From: Opitutia bacterium | Lineage (GTDB): Bacteria > Verrucomicrobiota > Verrucomicrobiae > Opitutales > Opitutaceae | DNA length: 20,875 nt | NCBI GenBank assembly: GCA_947442255.1 | Contig: CANEVO010000071.1 | Location: 1 to 20,875 of the forward strand | Direction: 5' to 3' | Shown: piece after piece, positions 1 to 8,027 of the stretch | How positions within the stretch are numbered: position 1 is the first letter of the stretch | Layout: every line of letters starts with the position of its first letter | The notes under the pieces: generated by a model | The model's database searches: none | Seen by the model: only the letters and a program-made list of their open reading frames with translations | Told to the model about the DNA's origin: nothing | Made by a program: the position numbers and the translations under genes

Positions 1-236
<236 letters not shown>

Positions 237-311
237 AGATGTTCGCTAATAAAGTTCTAGGCGTTTATTTTACCTCCTTACACAAGGATTACCCTAAATT
301 TTTCTTCAATT

Positions 312-329
312 ACCCGGAGCAATCCGGGT
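312..329 (+). other. Hairpin in the 23S-5S spacer, likely processing element
   Basis: A perfect 7-bp stem (acccgga / tccgggt) closes a gcaa tetraloop of the stable GNRA class. It ends about five bases before the start of 5S rRNA. There is no T-run after it, so it is unlikely to be a terminator. A role in rRNA maturation is an inference. Confidence 0.45.
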
Positions 330-334
330 TTCCC

Positions 335-453
335 TTCCTGGTGACCACATGCCGGGGGTTCCACCCGTTCCCATCCCGAACACGGCCGTTAAGCCCCGAG
401 CAGCCAATGGTAGTAGGACGATAGGTCCCGCGAGAGTAGGTCGTTGCCAGGTT
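335..453 (+). rRNA. rrf: 5S ribosomal RNA
   Basis: Complete 5S rRNA of about 119 nt. The conserved loop region ccacccgttcccatcccgaa (361-380) is present, followed by cacggccgttaag and the loop E region gtagtaggacgataggtccc. The terminal helix is visible: cctgg at 337-341 pairs with ccagg at 447-451. Exact ends are uncertain by 1-3 nt. It lies about 100 nt after the 23S end in the same operon. Confidence 0.95.
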
Positions 454-456
454 TAT

Positions 457-495
457 AGCCCGGTTCTTCGCAAGAAGAACCGGGCTTCCTATTTT
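457..495 (+). terminator. Rho-independent terminator of the rRNA operon
   Basis: A 13-bp perfect stem (457-469 with 474-486) closes a gcaa tetraloop, followed by a short T-rich stretch (ttcctatttt). It lies directly after 5S rRNA. The converging rhmD gene ends at 550. On the minus strand the hairpin is not followed by a T-run, so it probably acts mainly on the rRNA transcript. Confidence 0.85.
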
Positions 496-549
496 CAGGG
501 TCGACGGTTCGCTCATCTCGAGCCGCGCCGGTTTCGTCGCTCGCCCGCT

Positions 550-1728
550 CTAAGGCTGAAACGAACGGGACCAGCGTAGGTCCGGACTCAAATCCACCCC
601 GAACCCCGGAGCGTCGCTGACGCAAACATGTCCGTCGACCGGAACAGTTTCATTCGAAAACAACGGCGTGAACATAGGGACGACTTTGTCCGCGTTGGGA
701 GCCATCATAAGGAATTCCGAGAACGGCGTCGCGTCACTCGTGATGCCGAAATGGTAGCTGTAAACGGAGGAGCCATGCGGGATGCACAGCCGGCCCTTCG
801 CGGACGCCATGGCCTTGATCTTGAGCAGTTCAGTCAGGCCGCCGCACCAGTGGATGTCGGGCTGAATCAGGTCCACCCCAGTGTTGAGGAGATTCTCGAA
901 TCCCCACCGGGTATATTCGTGCTCCCCGCTGGCAATCATGATCGGGTGGGTTCGTTGCTCCACAAGTTGCCGGTGCCCGGCATAGTCGTCGGGCGTCAGG
1001 CACTCCTCGATCCAGTGAAAGTTATAGGGCTTCAGTGCCTCGATCAACTGGAGTGTATACGAAGGGGAGAGCGCCATCCAGCAGTCGAAAGCGAGGAAGA
1101 AGTCCGGGCCACACGCCTCCCGCATTTGCGCGGCTAGTTCGACGTTGCGACGCATGCCCGCCGCCCCGTGTGCGGGGCCATACGGAAGTGGCATTTTTCC
1201 GCCAATAAAGCCGAGTTTTTGTGCCAAATCCGGGCGAGGCCCGGTGGCATACATCGGCTGCCGTTCGCGCATTTTACCGCCAATCATGGACCATACCGGC
1301 TCACCTCGCAGTTTCCCGAGCAGGTCCCAGACCGCGCAGTCCACGGCCGAAATCGCGTTTATCGGCAGTCCCTTTCGTCCATAAAACAGGGAGGCGTGGT
1401 ACATCTGGTCGAACATCACCTCGAGGTTTGATGCCGGTTGTCCGACGACGAAGCGGCGGAAGTGCTTCTCGATCAGGTACGCGGCGGGGACCCCGCCGGT
1501 GGTCACTGCGAATCCGACGGTTCCATCCTCGGCTTCGACTTCCACCAACACCGTACCAAGGACGTCGATGCCAAATGAGCGTCGGCTGCCTTGGTATTCG
1601 GGATACTTGCTCAGGGGCGTCGCGATAACCGTGCTGTTAATCCAGTGGCCCTCCGGTTTCGCATGATAATCAGCACCTTGGTCGGCACCTGATTGGACCA
1701 AGGCTCGAAGATCGACGATTTTCTTCAT
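550..1728 (-). CDS. rhmD: L-rhamnonate dehydratase (enolase superfamily)
   Basis: A cytoplasmic Mg2+-dependent dehydratase converting L-rhamnonate to 2-keto-3-deoxy-L-rhamnonate. The 392-residue length fits the family. The sequence follows E. coli RhmD (YfaW) closely throughout, including HWI near 28, SRRSFGIDVLGT near 48-59, ATGPRPDL at 161-168 and the SSVYSYH region. The expected active-site residues sit at a constant offset of 11 from E. coli numbering: metal ligands D215, E241 and E269, the D291/H318 dyad, and H22 near the N-terminus. It is the last gene of a three-gene operon, 34 bp after the zinc dehydrogenase. No Shine-Dalgarno motif precedes the ATG. RhmD homologues can also act on stereochemically related acids such as L-lyxonate or L-mannonate, so the exact substrate is inferred. 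Confidence 0.9.
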   Translation of the reverse strand: MKKIVDLRALVQSGADQGADYHAKPEGHWINSTVIATPLSKYPEYQGSRRSFGIDVLGTVLVEVEAEDGTVGFAVTTGGVPAAYLIEKHFRRFVVGQPASNLEVMFDQMYHASLFYGRKGLPINAISAVDCAVWDLLGKLRGEPVWSMIGGKMRERQPMYATGPRPDLAQKLGFIGGKMPLPYGPAHGAAGMRRNVELAAQMREACGPDFFLAFDCWMALSPSYTLQLIEALKPYNFHWIEECLTPDDYAGHRQLVEQRTHPIMIASGEHEYTRWGFENLLNTGVDLIQPDIHWCGGLTELLKIKAMASAKGRLCIPHGSSVYSYHFGITSDATPFSEFLMMAPNADKVVPMFTPLFSNETVPVDGHVCVSDAPGFGVDLSPDLRWSRSFQP

Positions 1729-1762
1729 GTAATTGTTTTCGGTTGGATCCGAGAGTCCTCGA

Positions 1763-2773
1763 TTACTCGACGTGAATCATCGCCTTCAGCAATCCGGGTG
1801 CCCGGGCCGTGCGGGGAAACGATTCGGGAGTCTCAGCCAGTGCAAACCGATGCGTGATCCAGGGCTTCGTGTCGATTTCGCCTCGTTCCATCTGCCCGAT
1901 GATGGTTCGGAACGTGCCGGACAGGCCGTTCCGACTGGCGCAGAGGGTGAGTTCGCGACGGTGGAAGTTGGGATCGTTAAAGACCACATCCCCCTGAAAG
2001 AGACCCACAAACACGATCTGGCCGCCGTGCGCAGCGAGTTCGAAGGTCGATGCCATGGAGGCCGGGTTCCCGGTGGCATCGAAGACGATCGTGGGCAAGT
2101 CACCTCCGCCAATCTCGCGGAGGCGCGACGGTCCGTCCCCCGGGGTCATCGTATGTCCGACGCCAAACTGGGCCCGACAGAACTCGAGGCGTGCCGGACT
2201 CAAATCCATCACGGCCAGCTTCGCTCCGCTTAGCAGGGCGAATTGCACCACGCTCAGGCCAATGGGGCCGGCTCCGATGACCAAGACGTAATCGTCCCGC
2301 CCGATCTCGGCGCGCTCCACCGCGTGGGCGCCAATGCCGAGCGTTTCCACGAGCGCGAGTTGCTCGTAATCTAGGATCGCCGAGGCATGGAGCTTGTGGG
2401 CGGGTACGGCGAGCAGCGGCTGCATGCCTCCGTCCACGTGGACCCCGAGAACTTTCAGCGTCTCGCAACAGTTGGTTTTTCCGCGGCGGCACGCGATGCA
2501 GTGCCCGCAATTCAGATACGGTTCGACCGCGCAACGCAGGCCGCGGCGGAGCGCGCCGGGTTTCCCGCCGGGTTCGATTACTTCGACGCCCAACTCGTGA
2601 CCGAGCACCCGCGGATAAGAGAAAAATGGCTGCCGGCCGGCGAAGGCGTGGAGGTCAGTGCCGCAGACCCCGATGGAGTCCACCCGAACGAGGGCCTCGC
2701 TGTCACCGGGAATTGGTTCCGGCCGGTCGACGGCGATGAACTGGCCGGGTTTCTCAAGTTGGATTTGCAGCAT
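1763..2773 (-). CDS. Zinc-dependent medium-chain alcohol dehydrogenase, sugar-acid type
   Basis: A 336-residue NAD(P)-dependent dehydrogenase of the medium-chain (threonine/sorbitol dehydrogenase) family. The GroES-like N-terminal domain carries the catalytic-zinc residues C37 (GVCGTD), H59-E60 (GHE) and E143. The structural-zinc cysteines are C89, C92, C95 and C103. The Rossmann domain starts at the glycine motif GAGPIG (167-172). Closest in feel are the RspB/YjjN-type sugar-acid dehydrogenases. Its start is 2 bp after the stop of the upstream reductase, so translation is probably coupled. In this operon it could oxidise 2-keto-3-deoxy-L-rhamnonate at C4, or a sugar or aldonate further upstream. 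That step is usually done by a short-chain dehydrogenase, so the assignment is only a hypothesis. The family call is firm and the substrate is unknown. Confidence 0.88.
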   Translation of the reverse strand: MLQIQLEKPGQFIAVDRPEPIPGDSEALVRVDSIGVCGTDLHAFAGRQPFFSYPRVLGHELGVEVIEPGGKPGALRRGLRCAVEPYLNCGHCIACRRGKTNCCETLKVLGVHVDGGMQPLLAVPAHKLHASAILDYEQLALVETLGIGAHAVERAEIGRDDYVLVIGAGPIGLSVVQFALLSGAKLAVMDLSPARLEFCRAQFGVGHTMTPGDGPSRLREIGGGDLPTIVFDATGNPASMASTFELAAHGGQIVFVGLFQGDVVFNDPNFHRRELTLCASRNGLSGTFRTIIGQMERGEIDTKPWITHRFALAETPESFPRTARAPGLLKAMIHVE

Positions 2774-2775
2774 GA

Positions 2776-3729
2776 TCAGGCGACAATGGGATCGCGATTT
2801 TCGGGGCGGCCACGAGTGAAATTGTGATCCTGGATTGGCGCCAAGATATTACGCACGGCCGCCAGCAGCTCCGCATCGCTGGACTCGCCCGCGGAGGCGA
2901 CGTTCCGGCGAATGTTGTCGGGGCTCGCGCTGCCCACGAGGGTGGTCGCGATGGCTGGTTCCGCGACGCAGAATTGAATTGCGAGCCGGACGGGATCGAC
3001 ACCACTGGCTTCGCAGTAGGCGACCGCTTGCCGGGCCGTCGACACCATGGCGGGCGTGGCGGGATGCCACGGGGGCACGCCGCGGGCGGTGAGCAGTCCC
3101 ATGCCAGTGGGGGAAGCGTTGATGACACCGATCCCCCGACCGGCGAAGGAGGGGAGGAGCGCAGCGAGGGCTGTGTCGTTGAGCGTGTACCGGCAGAACG
3201 AGAGGACGGTTTCGATCGTTCCGGGGGAGCCGCGATCCACGGTCTGCTGCAGCACGTGAAGCGGCAGGCCGGTGATGCCGATGTGGCCGATGCGTCCCTG
3301 TTCCCGGAGGCGAACCAGCGCCGGCAGCGTCTCGTCCACGATCTGGTTGAGATCGGCGAACTCGATATCGTGGCATTGCAGCAAATCGATGTACTCGACG
3401 CCGAGACGGCGGCAGCTTTCCTCCCAGCTCCGCACAACGCGGGCAGCGGAGAAGTCGAACTCGCCTTCCCCGTATTGGCCGACCTTGGTGGCGAGATAGT
3501 AGCTCTCGCGCGGGACGCCCCGCAGCGCCTTGCCGAGGATCGTCTCGGAGCGGGTGGCCCCATAATAAGGCGAGGTATCGATGAAATTGATTCCGAGATC
3601 CAGGGCTGTCCTCACCGTTTCGATTCCGTCGCGCTCTTCAACCGCACGGAAGACGCCACCCAGCGAGGACGCGCCAAACCCGAGAACGGAAACCTTGAGG
3701 CCGGTTCGGCCGAGGGGTCGAAATTGCAT
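2776..3729 (-). CDS. Aldo/keto reductase, L-galactose (L-fucose) 1-dehydrogenase-like
   Basis: A 317-residue (beta/alpha)8 aldo/keto reductase. The catalytic tetrad is D51, Y56 (DTSPYYG), K82 (ATKVG) and H120 (QCHDIEF). The segments GFGASSLGGVF, DTSPYYGATRSE, QCHDIEF, GITGLPL, ASPTGMGLLT and WHPATP resemble plant L-galactose dehydrogenase of ascorbate synthesis more than typical bacterial reductases. Related bacterial enzymes oxidise L-fucose or L-galactose to the 1,5- or 1,4-lactone. The reading frame stays open to 3852, but the extra 41 residues are low-complexity, proline-rich and outside the family fold. The ATG at 3727-3729, directly before QFRPLGRTGLKVS, is therefore chosen. It has no Shine-Dalgarno motif. 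It is the first gene of the operon and divergent from the MmgE/PrpD gene. It likely performs the first oxidation of an L-sugar, and the lactonase that should follow is absent here. Confidence 0.88.
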   Translation of the reverse strand: MQFRPLGRTGLKVSVLGFGASSLGGVFRAVEERDGIETVRTALDLGINFIDTSPYYGATRSETILGKALRGVPRESYYLATKVGQYGEGEFDFSAARVVRSWEESCRRLGVEYIDLLQCHDIEFADLNQIVDETLPALVRLREQGRIGHIGITGLPLHVLQQTVDRGSPGTIETVLSFCRYTLNDTALAALLPSFAGRGIGVINASPTGMGLLTARGVPPWHPATPAMVSTARQAVAYCEASGVDPVRLAIQFCVAEPAIATTLVGSASPDNIRRNVASAGESSDAELLAAVRNILAPIQDHNFTRGRPENRDPIVA

Positions 3730-3970
3730 CGAAGGAACTGGTAATCGGGGTGAGATCGGCGCGATGGCACACCGATCCCTGCACAGGCGGGCATAGGGGG
3801 AATGGGGCGTCAATGCGCTTGTCGTCGGTATGGCCCGCGGAGGCACCGCCATGCTCGTCAGTCCGGCCGCGACGGATTTCCAGTTGAAGTTGCCTCCGTT
3901 CGACTCCTAATCGCGCTCTCGGAACTGCGGCCCTGAGGCAACTTGGTCGCCCGCGTGTTCCCTCCTCTGG

Positions 3971-5425
3971 GTGCCCCACCTCAACCGACGATCCTTTCTG
4001 CAGCTTTCCGCGACCAGCCTGCTGACCACCATGGCCTCCGGCGCGGAGCAGGCGCTTTCGTTGCCGCAGCGTGCCGCCGGGAGTGCGGACCACGTGACCC
4101 GCGAACTCGCGCGATACCTTGTCGCGGCAAAGCCGTCCGACGTCCCGGCCTCCGTTAAGAAGGAGGCCGCGCGCACGCTGCTGAACTGGGTGGGAGTAGC
4201 AGTCGGCGGATCCCGGCACGAAACCGTCACCCGCGCGATTGAGTCCGTGCGTCCGTTTGCCGGTCCCGCTCAGGCGCAACTCGTGGGGCGCAGCGAGCGG
4301 CTCGATGCAATGTCGGCGACGCTGATCAACGGCATCAGTTCGCATGTGCTCGATTTCGACGACACCCATCTCAAGACAATCATCCATGCCTCCAGCGCCG
4401 TGGTGCCGCCTGCGCTCGCGTTGGCGGAATTCCTCCCGGAGGTCTCGGGCTCACAGTTTCTCCACGCGTTGGTTTTGGGCTGTGAGGCCGCGTTTCGCGT
4501 GGGTAACGCCGTTTATCCCAATCACTATGACGTGGGCTGGCACATCACCGGCACCGCAGGATCTATCGGCGCAGCCGCGGCGGCCGGCGTCCTGCTCCGG
4601 TTGACGGAGCAACAAATGGTTTGGGCCCTGGGCCTGGCGGCCTCGCAGCAGGTGGGGTTGCGGGAATCGTTTGGTTCGATGAACAAGTCTTTCAACCCCG
4701 GTCGCGCTGGCCAAAACGGCATGATGGCTGCGCTGCTCGCCGCTCGGGGCTTCACCAGCTCCGAGCAGATGCTGGAGGCCAAACGCGGGTGGGCCAACAC
4801 CGTCAGCACCAAGCAGGACTTTCGGGAGATCACCGGTGAACTCGGGACGCGATTCGAAATGGCGCTGAATACCTACAAGCCCTTCGCGTGCGGCATCGTG
4901 ATTCATCCCATCATCGACGGTTGCATCCAGTTGCGAGGTCGACCGGGTTTCCGGATCGAAGACATCGCCCGCGTGGAGTTACGCGTCCATCCGCTGGTCC
5001 TGGAGTTGACCGGGAAGACCACTCCACGCTCCGGTCTCGAGGGAAAGTTCAGCGTCTTTCACTCTGCCGCGGTCTCGTTGATCGAGGGCCGGGCCGGCCC
5101 GCGGCAGTACTCGGACGCCGCCGTGCAGTCTCCTGCCACTGTCGCACTGCGCGACAAAGTGAGTGCCAGGGTGGACCCGGGAATCTTGGAATCCCAAGCG
5201 GATGTGACAGTCGTGCTTCGCAATGACGAACGCCTGAACGTTTTCGTTGCCCAGGTTGTAGGCAGTGTAGAAAAGCCGCTGAGCGACGACGATCTGGTCG
5301 CCAAGACGATCGATCTGATGGAGGGCGTCATCCCCACGAGCCGGCAACCGGCGGCGGTGCAGGCCTGCTGGAACATCGAAAACCTGCCCCGCGCCTCTCA
5401 GCTCGCCGATCTCCTGCGGACCTGA
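3971..5425 (+). CDS. MmgE/PrpD family protein with twin-arginine signal
   Basis: A 484-residue protein of the 2-methylcitrate dehydratase / cis-aconitate decarboxylase / iminodisuccinate epimerase fold. It starts with GTG. A TAA at 3908-3910 closes the frame upstream and there is no alternative start between, so the GTG is well supported. Residues 5-25 form a Tat-like signal (NRRSFLQL then a hydrophobic stretch), implying export of a folded protein. The family signature regions are visible: the DFDDTH plus His cluster (128-139), GWHITGTAGSIGAAAAAG (189-206), NKSFNPGRAGQNGMMAALLA (238-257) and YKPFACG (302-308). Basic residues K239 and K303 and His133/139/191 are candidate catalytic residues by position. 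The substrate is not predictable. It is divergent from the sugar-oxidation operon, so a link to that pathway is possible but unproven. Confidence 0.85.
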   Translation: MPHLNRRSFLQLSATSLLTTMASGAEQALSLPQRAAGSADHVTRELARYLVAAKPSDVPASVKKEAARTLLNWVGVAVGGSRHETVTRAIESVRPFAGPAQAQLVGRSERLDAMSATLINGISSHVLDFDDTHLKTIIHASSAVVPPALALAEFLPEVSGSQFLHALVLGCEAAFRVGNAVYPNHYDVGWHITGTAGSIGAAAAAGVLLRLTEQQMVWALGLAASQQVGLRESFGSMNKSFNPGRAGQNGMMAALLAARGFTSSEQMLEAKRGWANTVSTKQDFREITGELGTRFEMALNTYKPFACGIVIHPIIDGCIQLRGRPGFRIEDIARVELRVHPLVLELTGKTTPRSGLEGKFSVFHSAAVSLIEGRAGPRQYSDAAVQSPATVALRDKVSARVDPGILESQADVTVVLRNDERLNVFVAQVVGSVEKPLSDDDLVAKTIDLMEGVIPTSRQPAAVQACWNIENLPRASQLADLLRT

Positions 5426-5446
5426 CCCCCGCCCCCTGGAAACAAC

Positions 5447-5474
5447 AAACCCCCGGAAACAGTTCCGGGGGTTT
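5447..5474. terminator. Bidirectional hairpin terminator between MmgE/PrpD gene and tRNA-Met
   Basis: A perfect 12-bp stem (aaacccccggaa at 5447-5458 with ttccgggggttt at 5463-5474) closes a 4-nt loop. On the plus strand the stem ends in TTT and continues taaatt. On the minus strand the mirror arm ends in ttt followed by gtt. It sits 22 nt after the stop of the MmgE/PrpD gene and 4 nt beyond the 3' end of the convergent tRNA, so it can stop both transcripts. Confidence 0.8.
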
Positions 5475-5478
5475 AAAT

Positions 5479-5555
<77 letters not shown>

Positions 5556-5568
5556 ATAAGGGAGGCGG

Positions 5569-5597
5569 AACGTCGGTGGCGCCCTGCATACTGTCAA
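5569..5597 (-). promoter_or_regulatory. Possible sigma70-type promoter for tRNA-Met
   Basis: On the minus strand a perfect TTGACA (5597-5592) is followed after 17 nt by GACGTT (5574-5569), a poor match to the -10 consensus. Transcription would start about 7 nt before the mature tRNA 5' end at 5555. The geometry is right but the -10 element is weak. Confidence 0.35.
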
Positions 5598-5762
5598 CGC
5601 CTTTCTCGATTCTCACCTACTTCGCGCTTGCCACTCCCTGGCGTGCCCGGTGTGTTGGCGGGCTCTGTCAGTCACGACGTCAGTCAATCACAACCATCAA
5701 CGTTCCTCGATCGCAAGGCGGCCCACGGCCGACCTGTGTGTCAGAAGATACATCAGATCCCT

Positions 5763-6671
5763 ATGAGCATTAGCGTTACACCCAAAGACCTGCTCGATGC
5801 AGGCGTTCACTTCGGCCATCAGACCAAGCGCTGGAATCCGCGCTCGAAGCCCTTCATTTTCGATCACCGCCAGGGGATCACGATCATCGATCTCGGCAAG
5901 ACGCACGAGGCCCTTACGAAGGCCTGCGCGTTCCTCGAGGAAACCGTCGCCAATGGCGGCAACGTTCTGTTCGTCGGCACCAAGCGCCAGGCGAAGGATA
6001 TCGTCCGCGAAGCCGCGACTTCCGTGAACATGCCGATGTGCGTCGATCGCTGGCTCGGCGGCACCCTGACTAATTACGAGACCGTCAAGAAATCGATCGC
6101 CAAGTTCAAGAAGTACCAGGCGATGGAGACGAGCGGCGAGATGGCGAAACTGCCCCGCAAGGAAGAGTCCGCCATCAAGCGTGAGATGACGCGCATGCAG
6201 AAAAATTTTGCGGGCATGTCCGAGATGGGTGGCCTGCCCACCGCGATGTTCGTCGTCGACGTGAACCACCACAAAATCGCGGTCGCCGAAGCGGCCCGCG
6301 CCGGCGTGCCTTGCGTGGGCCTCGTCGATACCAATTCCGATCCGACCACCGTCTCGCACCCAATTCCGGGCAACGACGATGCCGTGAAGTCCATCCGGAT
6401 CATCGTCGAGACGGTGACCGCGGCCATCCAGAGCGGTCTGGGTCAGCGTGACACCCGTCGTGCCCAGCGCGGCGCCGCCGACATCAAGGCGTCGCAGGCG
6501 GGCGTGGTGGAGGAAGCTCCCGCGGCTCCCGTCGTGGTGGGCGAAGAGGTCGATCTCTCAGGCTTGGCCCTCCCCGTGGATGCTGTCGCGATGGTGGAAG
6601 GCGAAATCGAAGGCGGCGCGCTCAAGAAGAAGGTGGTTCGCGCGAAGCGTCCCGCCGTCAAGGCCGAGTAA
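5763..6671 (+). CDS. rpsB: 30S ribosomal protein S2
   Basis: Small-subunit ribosomal protein S2, 302 residues. Diagnostic segments include LLDAGVHFGHQTKRWNP (10-26), FIFDHRQGITIIDL (31-44), VLFVGTKRQA (68-77), RWLGGTLTN (96-104) and GIPCVGLVDTNSDP-like GVPCVGLVDTNSDP (181-194). The frame is open from 5628, but S2 homology begins at the ATG at 5763. The preceding 45 residues are unrelated and the start is set there. The S2 core ends near residue 228. A charged tail of about 75 residues follows, ending in a basic cluster (KKKVVRAKRPAVK), which makes the protein longer than the usual 230-260 residues. It is followed 36 bp later by tsf, the common bacterial rpsB-tsf operon. A pyrimidine-rich stretch (gatccct) rather than a Shine-Dalgarno motif precedes the start. 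Confidence 0.97.
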   Translation: MSISVTPKDLLDAGVHFGHQTKRWNPRSKPFIFDHRQGITIIDLGKTHEALTKACAFLEETVANGGNVLFVGTKRQAKDIVREAATSVNMPMCVDRWLGGTLTNYETVKKSIAKFKKYQAMETSGEMAKLPRKEESAIKREMTRMQKNFAGMSEMGGLPTAMFVVDVNHHKIAVAEAARAGVPCVGLVDTNSDPTTVSHPIPGNDDAVKSIRIIVETVTAAIQSGLGQRDTRRAQRGAADIKASQAGVVEEAPAAPVVVGEEVDLSGLALPVDAVAMVEGEIEGGALKKKVVRAKRPAVKAE

Positions 6672-6707
6672 GTCCCCCCGTCCAACGTATCATTCCATTT
6701 TCGCTCC

Positions 6708-7301
6708 ATGAGCACACTCATTACCGCTCAGATGGTCGCCGACCTGCGTGAGAAGACCGGCGCCGGTCTTCTCGATTGCAAGAAGGCCCTCACCGAATCC
6801 AACGGCAACCTCGAGGAGGCCATCACCATCCTCCGCAAACGGGGTGCCGCCTCGGCCGCCAAGAAGGCCGACCGCGCCACCAAGGAAGGCCTCGTCGAGA
6901 GCTACATCCACGTCGGCAGCAAGGTCGGCGTGTTGATTGAGGTTAACTGCGAGACCGATTTCGTGGCCCGCAATGACGAGTTTCGCGCCTTCGTGAAGGA
7001 CCTTTGCCTTCAGATTGCCGCGGCGAGTCCGACCTACGTTTCCCGCGAGGAAGTCCCGGAGAGCGAAGTTGCCAAGGAGCGCGAGATCGCCATCGCCCAG
7101 GTGCAGGGCAAGCCGCCCGCAGCCGTGCAGAAGATCGTCGAAGGCAAGATCGACAAGTTCTATGCGACGGTCTGCCTCGTGGACCAGCCGTTCGTGAAGC
7201 AGCCGGAAAAAACCGTGAAGGAATTGCTCACCGCCCAGATCGCCAGGATCGGCGAGAACATCCAGGTCCGGCGCTTTGTGCGCTTCCAGGTCGGTTCCTG
7301 A
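6708..7301 (+). CDS. tsf: Elongation factor Ts (short form)
   Basis: Guanine-nucleotide exchange factor for EF-Tu, 197 residues. The N-terminal UBA-like domain (about 1-50) contains VADLREKTGAGLLDCKKAL. The EF-Tu-contacting motif TDFVARN is at 83-89, in the order expected. The C-terminal part (ADRATKEGLVESYIH, KFYATVCLVDQPFVK, IGENIQVRRF) is complete, so the gene is not truncated. It belongs to the short class known from Thermus-like EF-Ts (about 196 residues), which has only one core subdomain, in contrast to the roughly 283-residue E. coli type. It is the second gene of rpsB-tsf and is closed by a terminator 12 nt after the stop. Confidence 0.97.
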   Translation: MSTLITAQMVADLREKTGAGLLDCKKALTESNGNLEEAITILRKRGAASAAKKADRATKEGLVESYIHVGSKVGVLIEVNCETDFVARNDEFRAFVKDLCLQIAAASPTYVSREEVPESEVAKEREIAIAQVQGKPPAAVQKIVEGKIDKFYATVCLVDQPFVKQPEKTVKELLTAQIARIGENIQVRRFVRFQVGS

Positions 7302-7312
7302 GTTCTGCGACC

Positions 7313-7346
7313 AAGGCGCCCCGGTTTACCGCGGCGCCTTTTTTGT
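7313..7346 (+). terminator. Rho-independent terminator of rpsB-tsf
   Basis: The arms aaggcgcc (7313-7320) and ggcgcctt (7333-7340) form an 8-bp GC-rich stem. It is followed by a run of T (7339-7344). The position, 12 nt after the tsf stop, supports an intrinsic terminator. Confidence 0.9.
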
Positions 7347-7400
7347 CCCCTCCTTCGATCGTATCCTTCGCGCTGCGCGAGGTCGTTTGCCTCCACCGCC

Positions 7401-7826
7401 GTGGCCCATGTTCCCAAGGTTAGCCGGGCCCAGATTGTCGTCCGTGGGCTCACCAACCGTTGCCCGAACTGCGGGGCGCGGACGCTCTTTCAGCGGGGTT
7501 CGCTGTTCAAGGTGAACCCGAGTTGCTCCGCGTGCGGTTTCGAGATCGAGAAGGCAAATGACGAGGGCTTCTTCCTCGGTTCCATGTCGTTGAACTACGG
7601 TGTGACTCTCGTCTGTTTTCTGACGCCGGTGATGCTGTTTGCGTACTTCAAGGTCATCGGCACGACGCCGGCGATCGTCCTGGCCGGTGTGGGGGCCATT
7701 GTGTTTCCGGCCCTCTTCTACCGCTCCTCGCGGAGTTGGTGGCTGCTGAATTACTATTTTTTCTTTCCGCACCACCTGCCGGCGAACGGAGGGAAGGATC
7801 GGAGCGGCGAAGACGGAAATATTTAA
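7401..7826 (+). CDS. DUF983 family zinc-ribbon membrane protein
   Basis: A 141-residue protein with an N-terminal double CxxC zinc ribbon (C21/C24 in NRCPNCG and C42/C45 in PSCSACGFE) and two hydrophobic segments (about 67-84 and 89-107). This matches the layout of DUF983 proteins (CPxCG, LF, then CxxCG, then a membrane hairpin). The molecular function of the family is not established. The start is GTG. The ATG 7 nt downstream is in another frame, and no other start lies close upstream in frame. It stands alone between the tsf terminator and tRNA-Ser. Confidence 0.75.
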   Translation: MAHVPKVSRAQIVVRGLTNRCPNCGARTLFQRGSLFKVNPSCSACGFEIEKANDEGFFLGSMSLNYGVTLVCFLTPVMLFAYFKVIGTTPAIVLAGVGAIVFPALFYRSSRSWWLLNYYFFFPHHLPANGGKDRSGEDGNI

Positions 7827-7937
7827 CGCGGCCGTCGGTAAACTGCCACCCCGCCGATTTTCGGCTTCCGTTTTCAACCTCCCGGCCTACGTTCACGCGT
7901 CCTGCCCTTCGAAGCCCCGGCGTCGGAGCGGTCCACC

Positions 7938-8027
7938 GGAGAGGTGGCAGAGTGGTCTATTGTACCTGACTCGAAATCAGGCGTGCCCGCAAGGGTACCG
8001 GGGGTTCGAATCCCTCCCTCTCCGCCA
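7938..8027 (+). tRNA. tRNA-Ser (CGA)
   Basis: A 90-nt tRNA with an acceptor stem GGAGAGG / CCTCTCC (7938-7944 with 8017-8023), G73 and an encoded CCA. The anticodon stem CCTGA/TCAGG encloses the loop CTCGAAA with anticodon CGA, reading UCG. A long variable arm (around cgtgcccgcaagggtac) and the T loop TTCGAAT confirm a class II serine tRNA. Confidence 0.95.

Noticed and set aside
2824..3744. A 306-codon plus-strand frame opposite the aldo/keto reductase
   Set aside because: The reductase has its complete catalytic tetrad and family motifs, while this frame shows none.
3638..4387. A 249-codon minus-strand frame spanning the divergent intergenic region
   Set aside because: It overlaps both the reductase start and the MmgE/PrpD gene antisense, with no recognisable domain.
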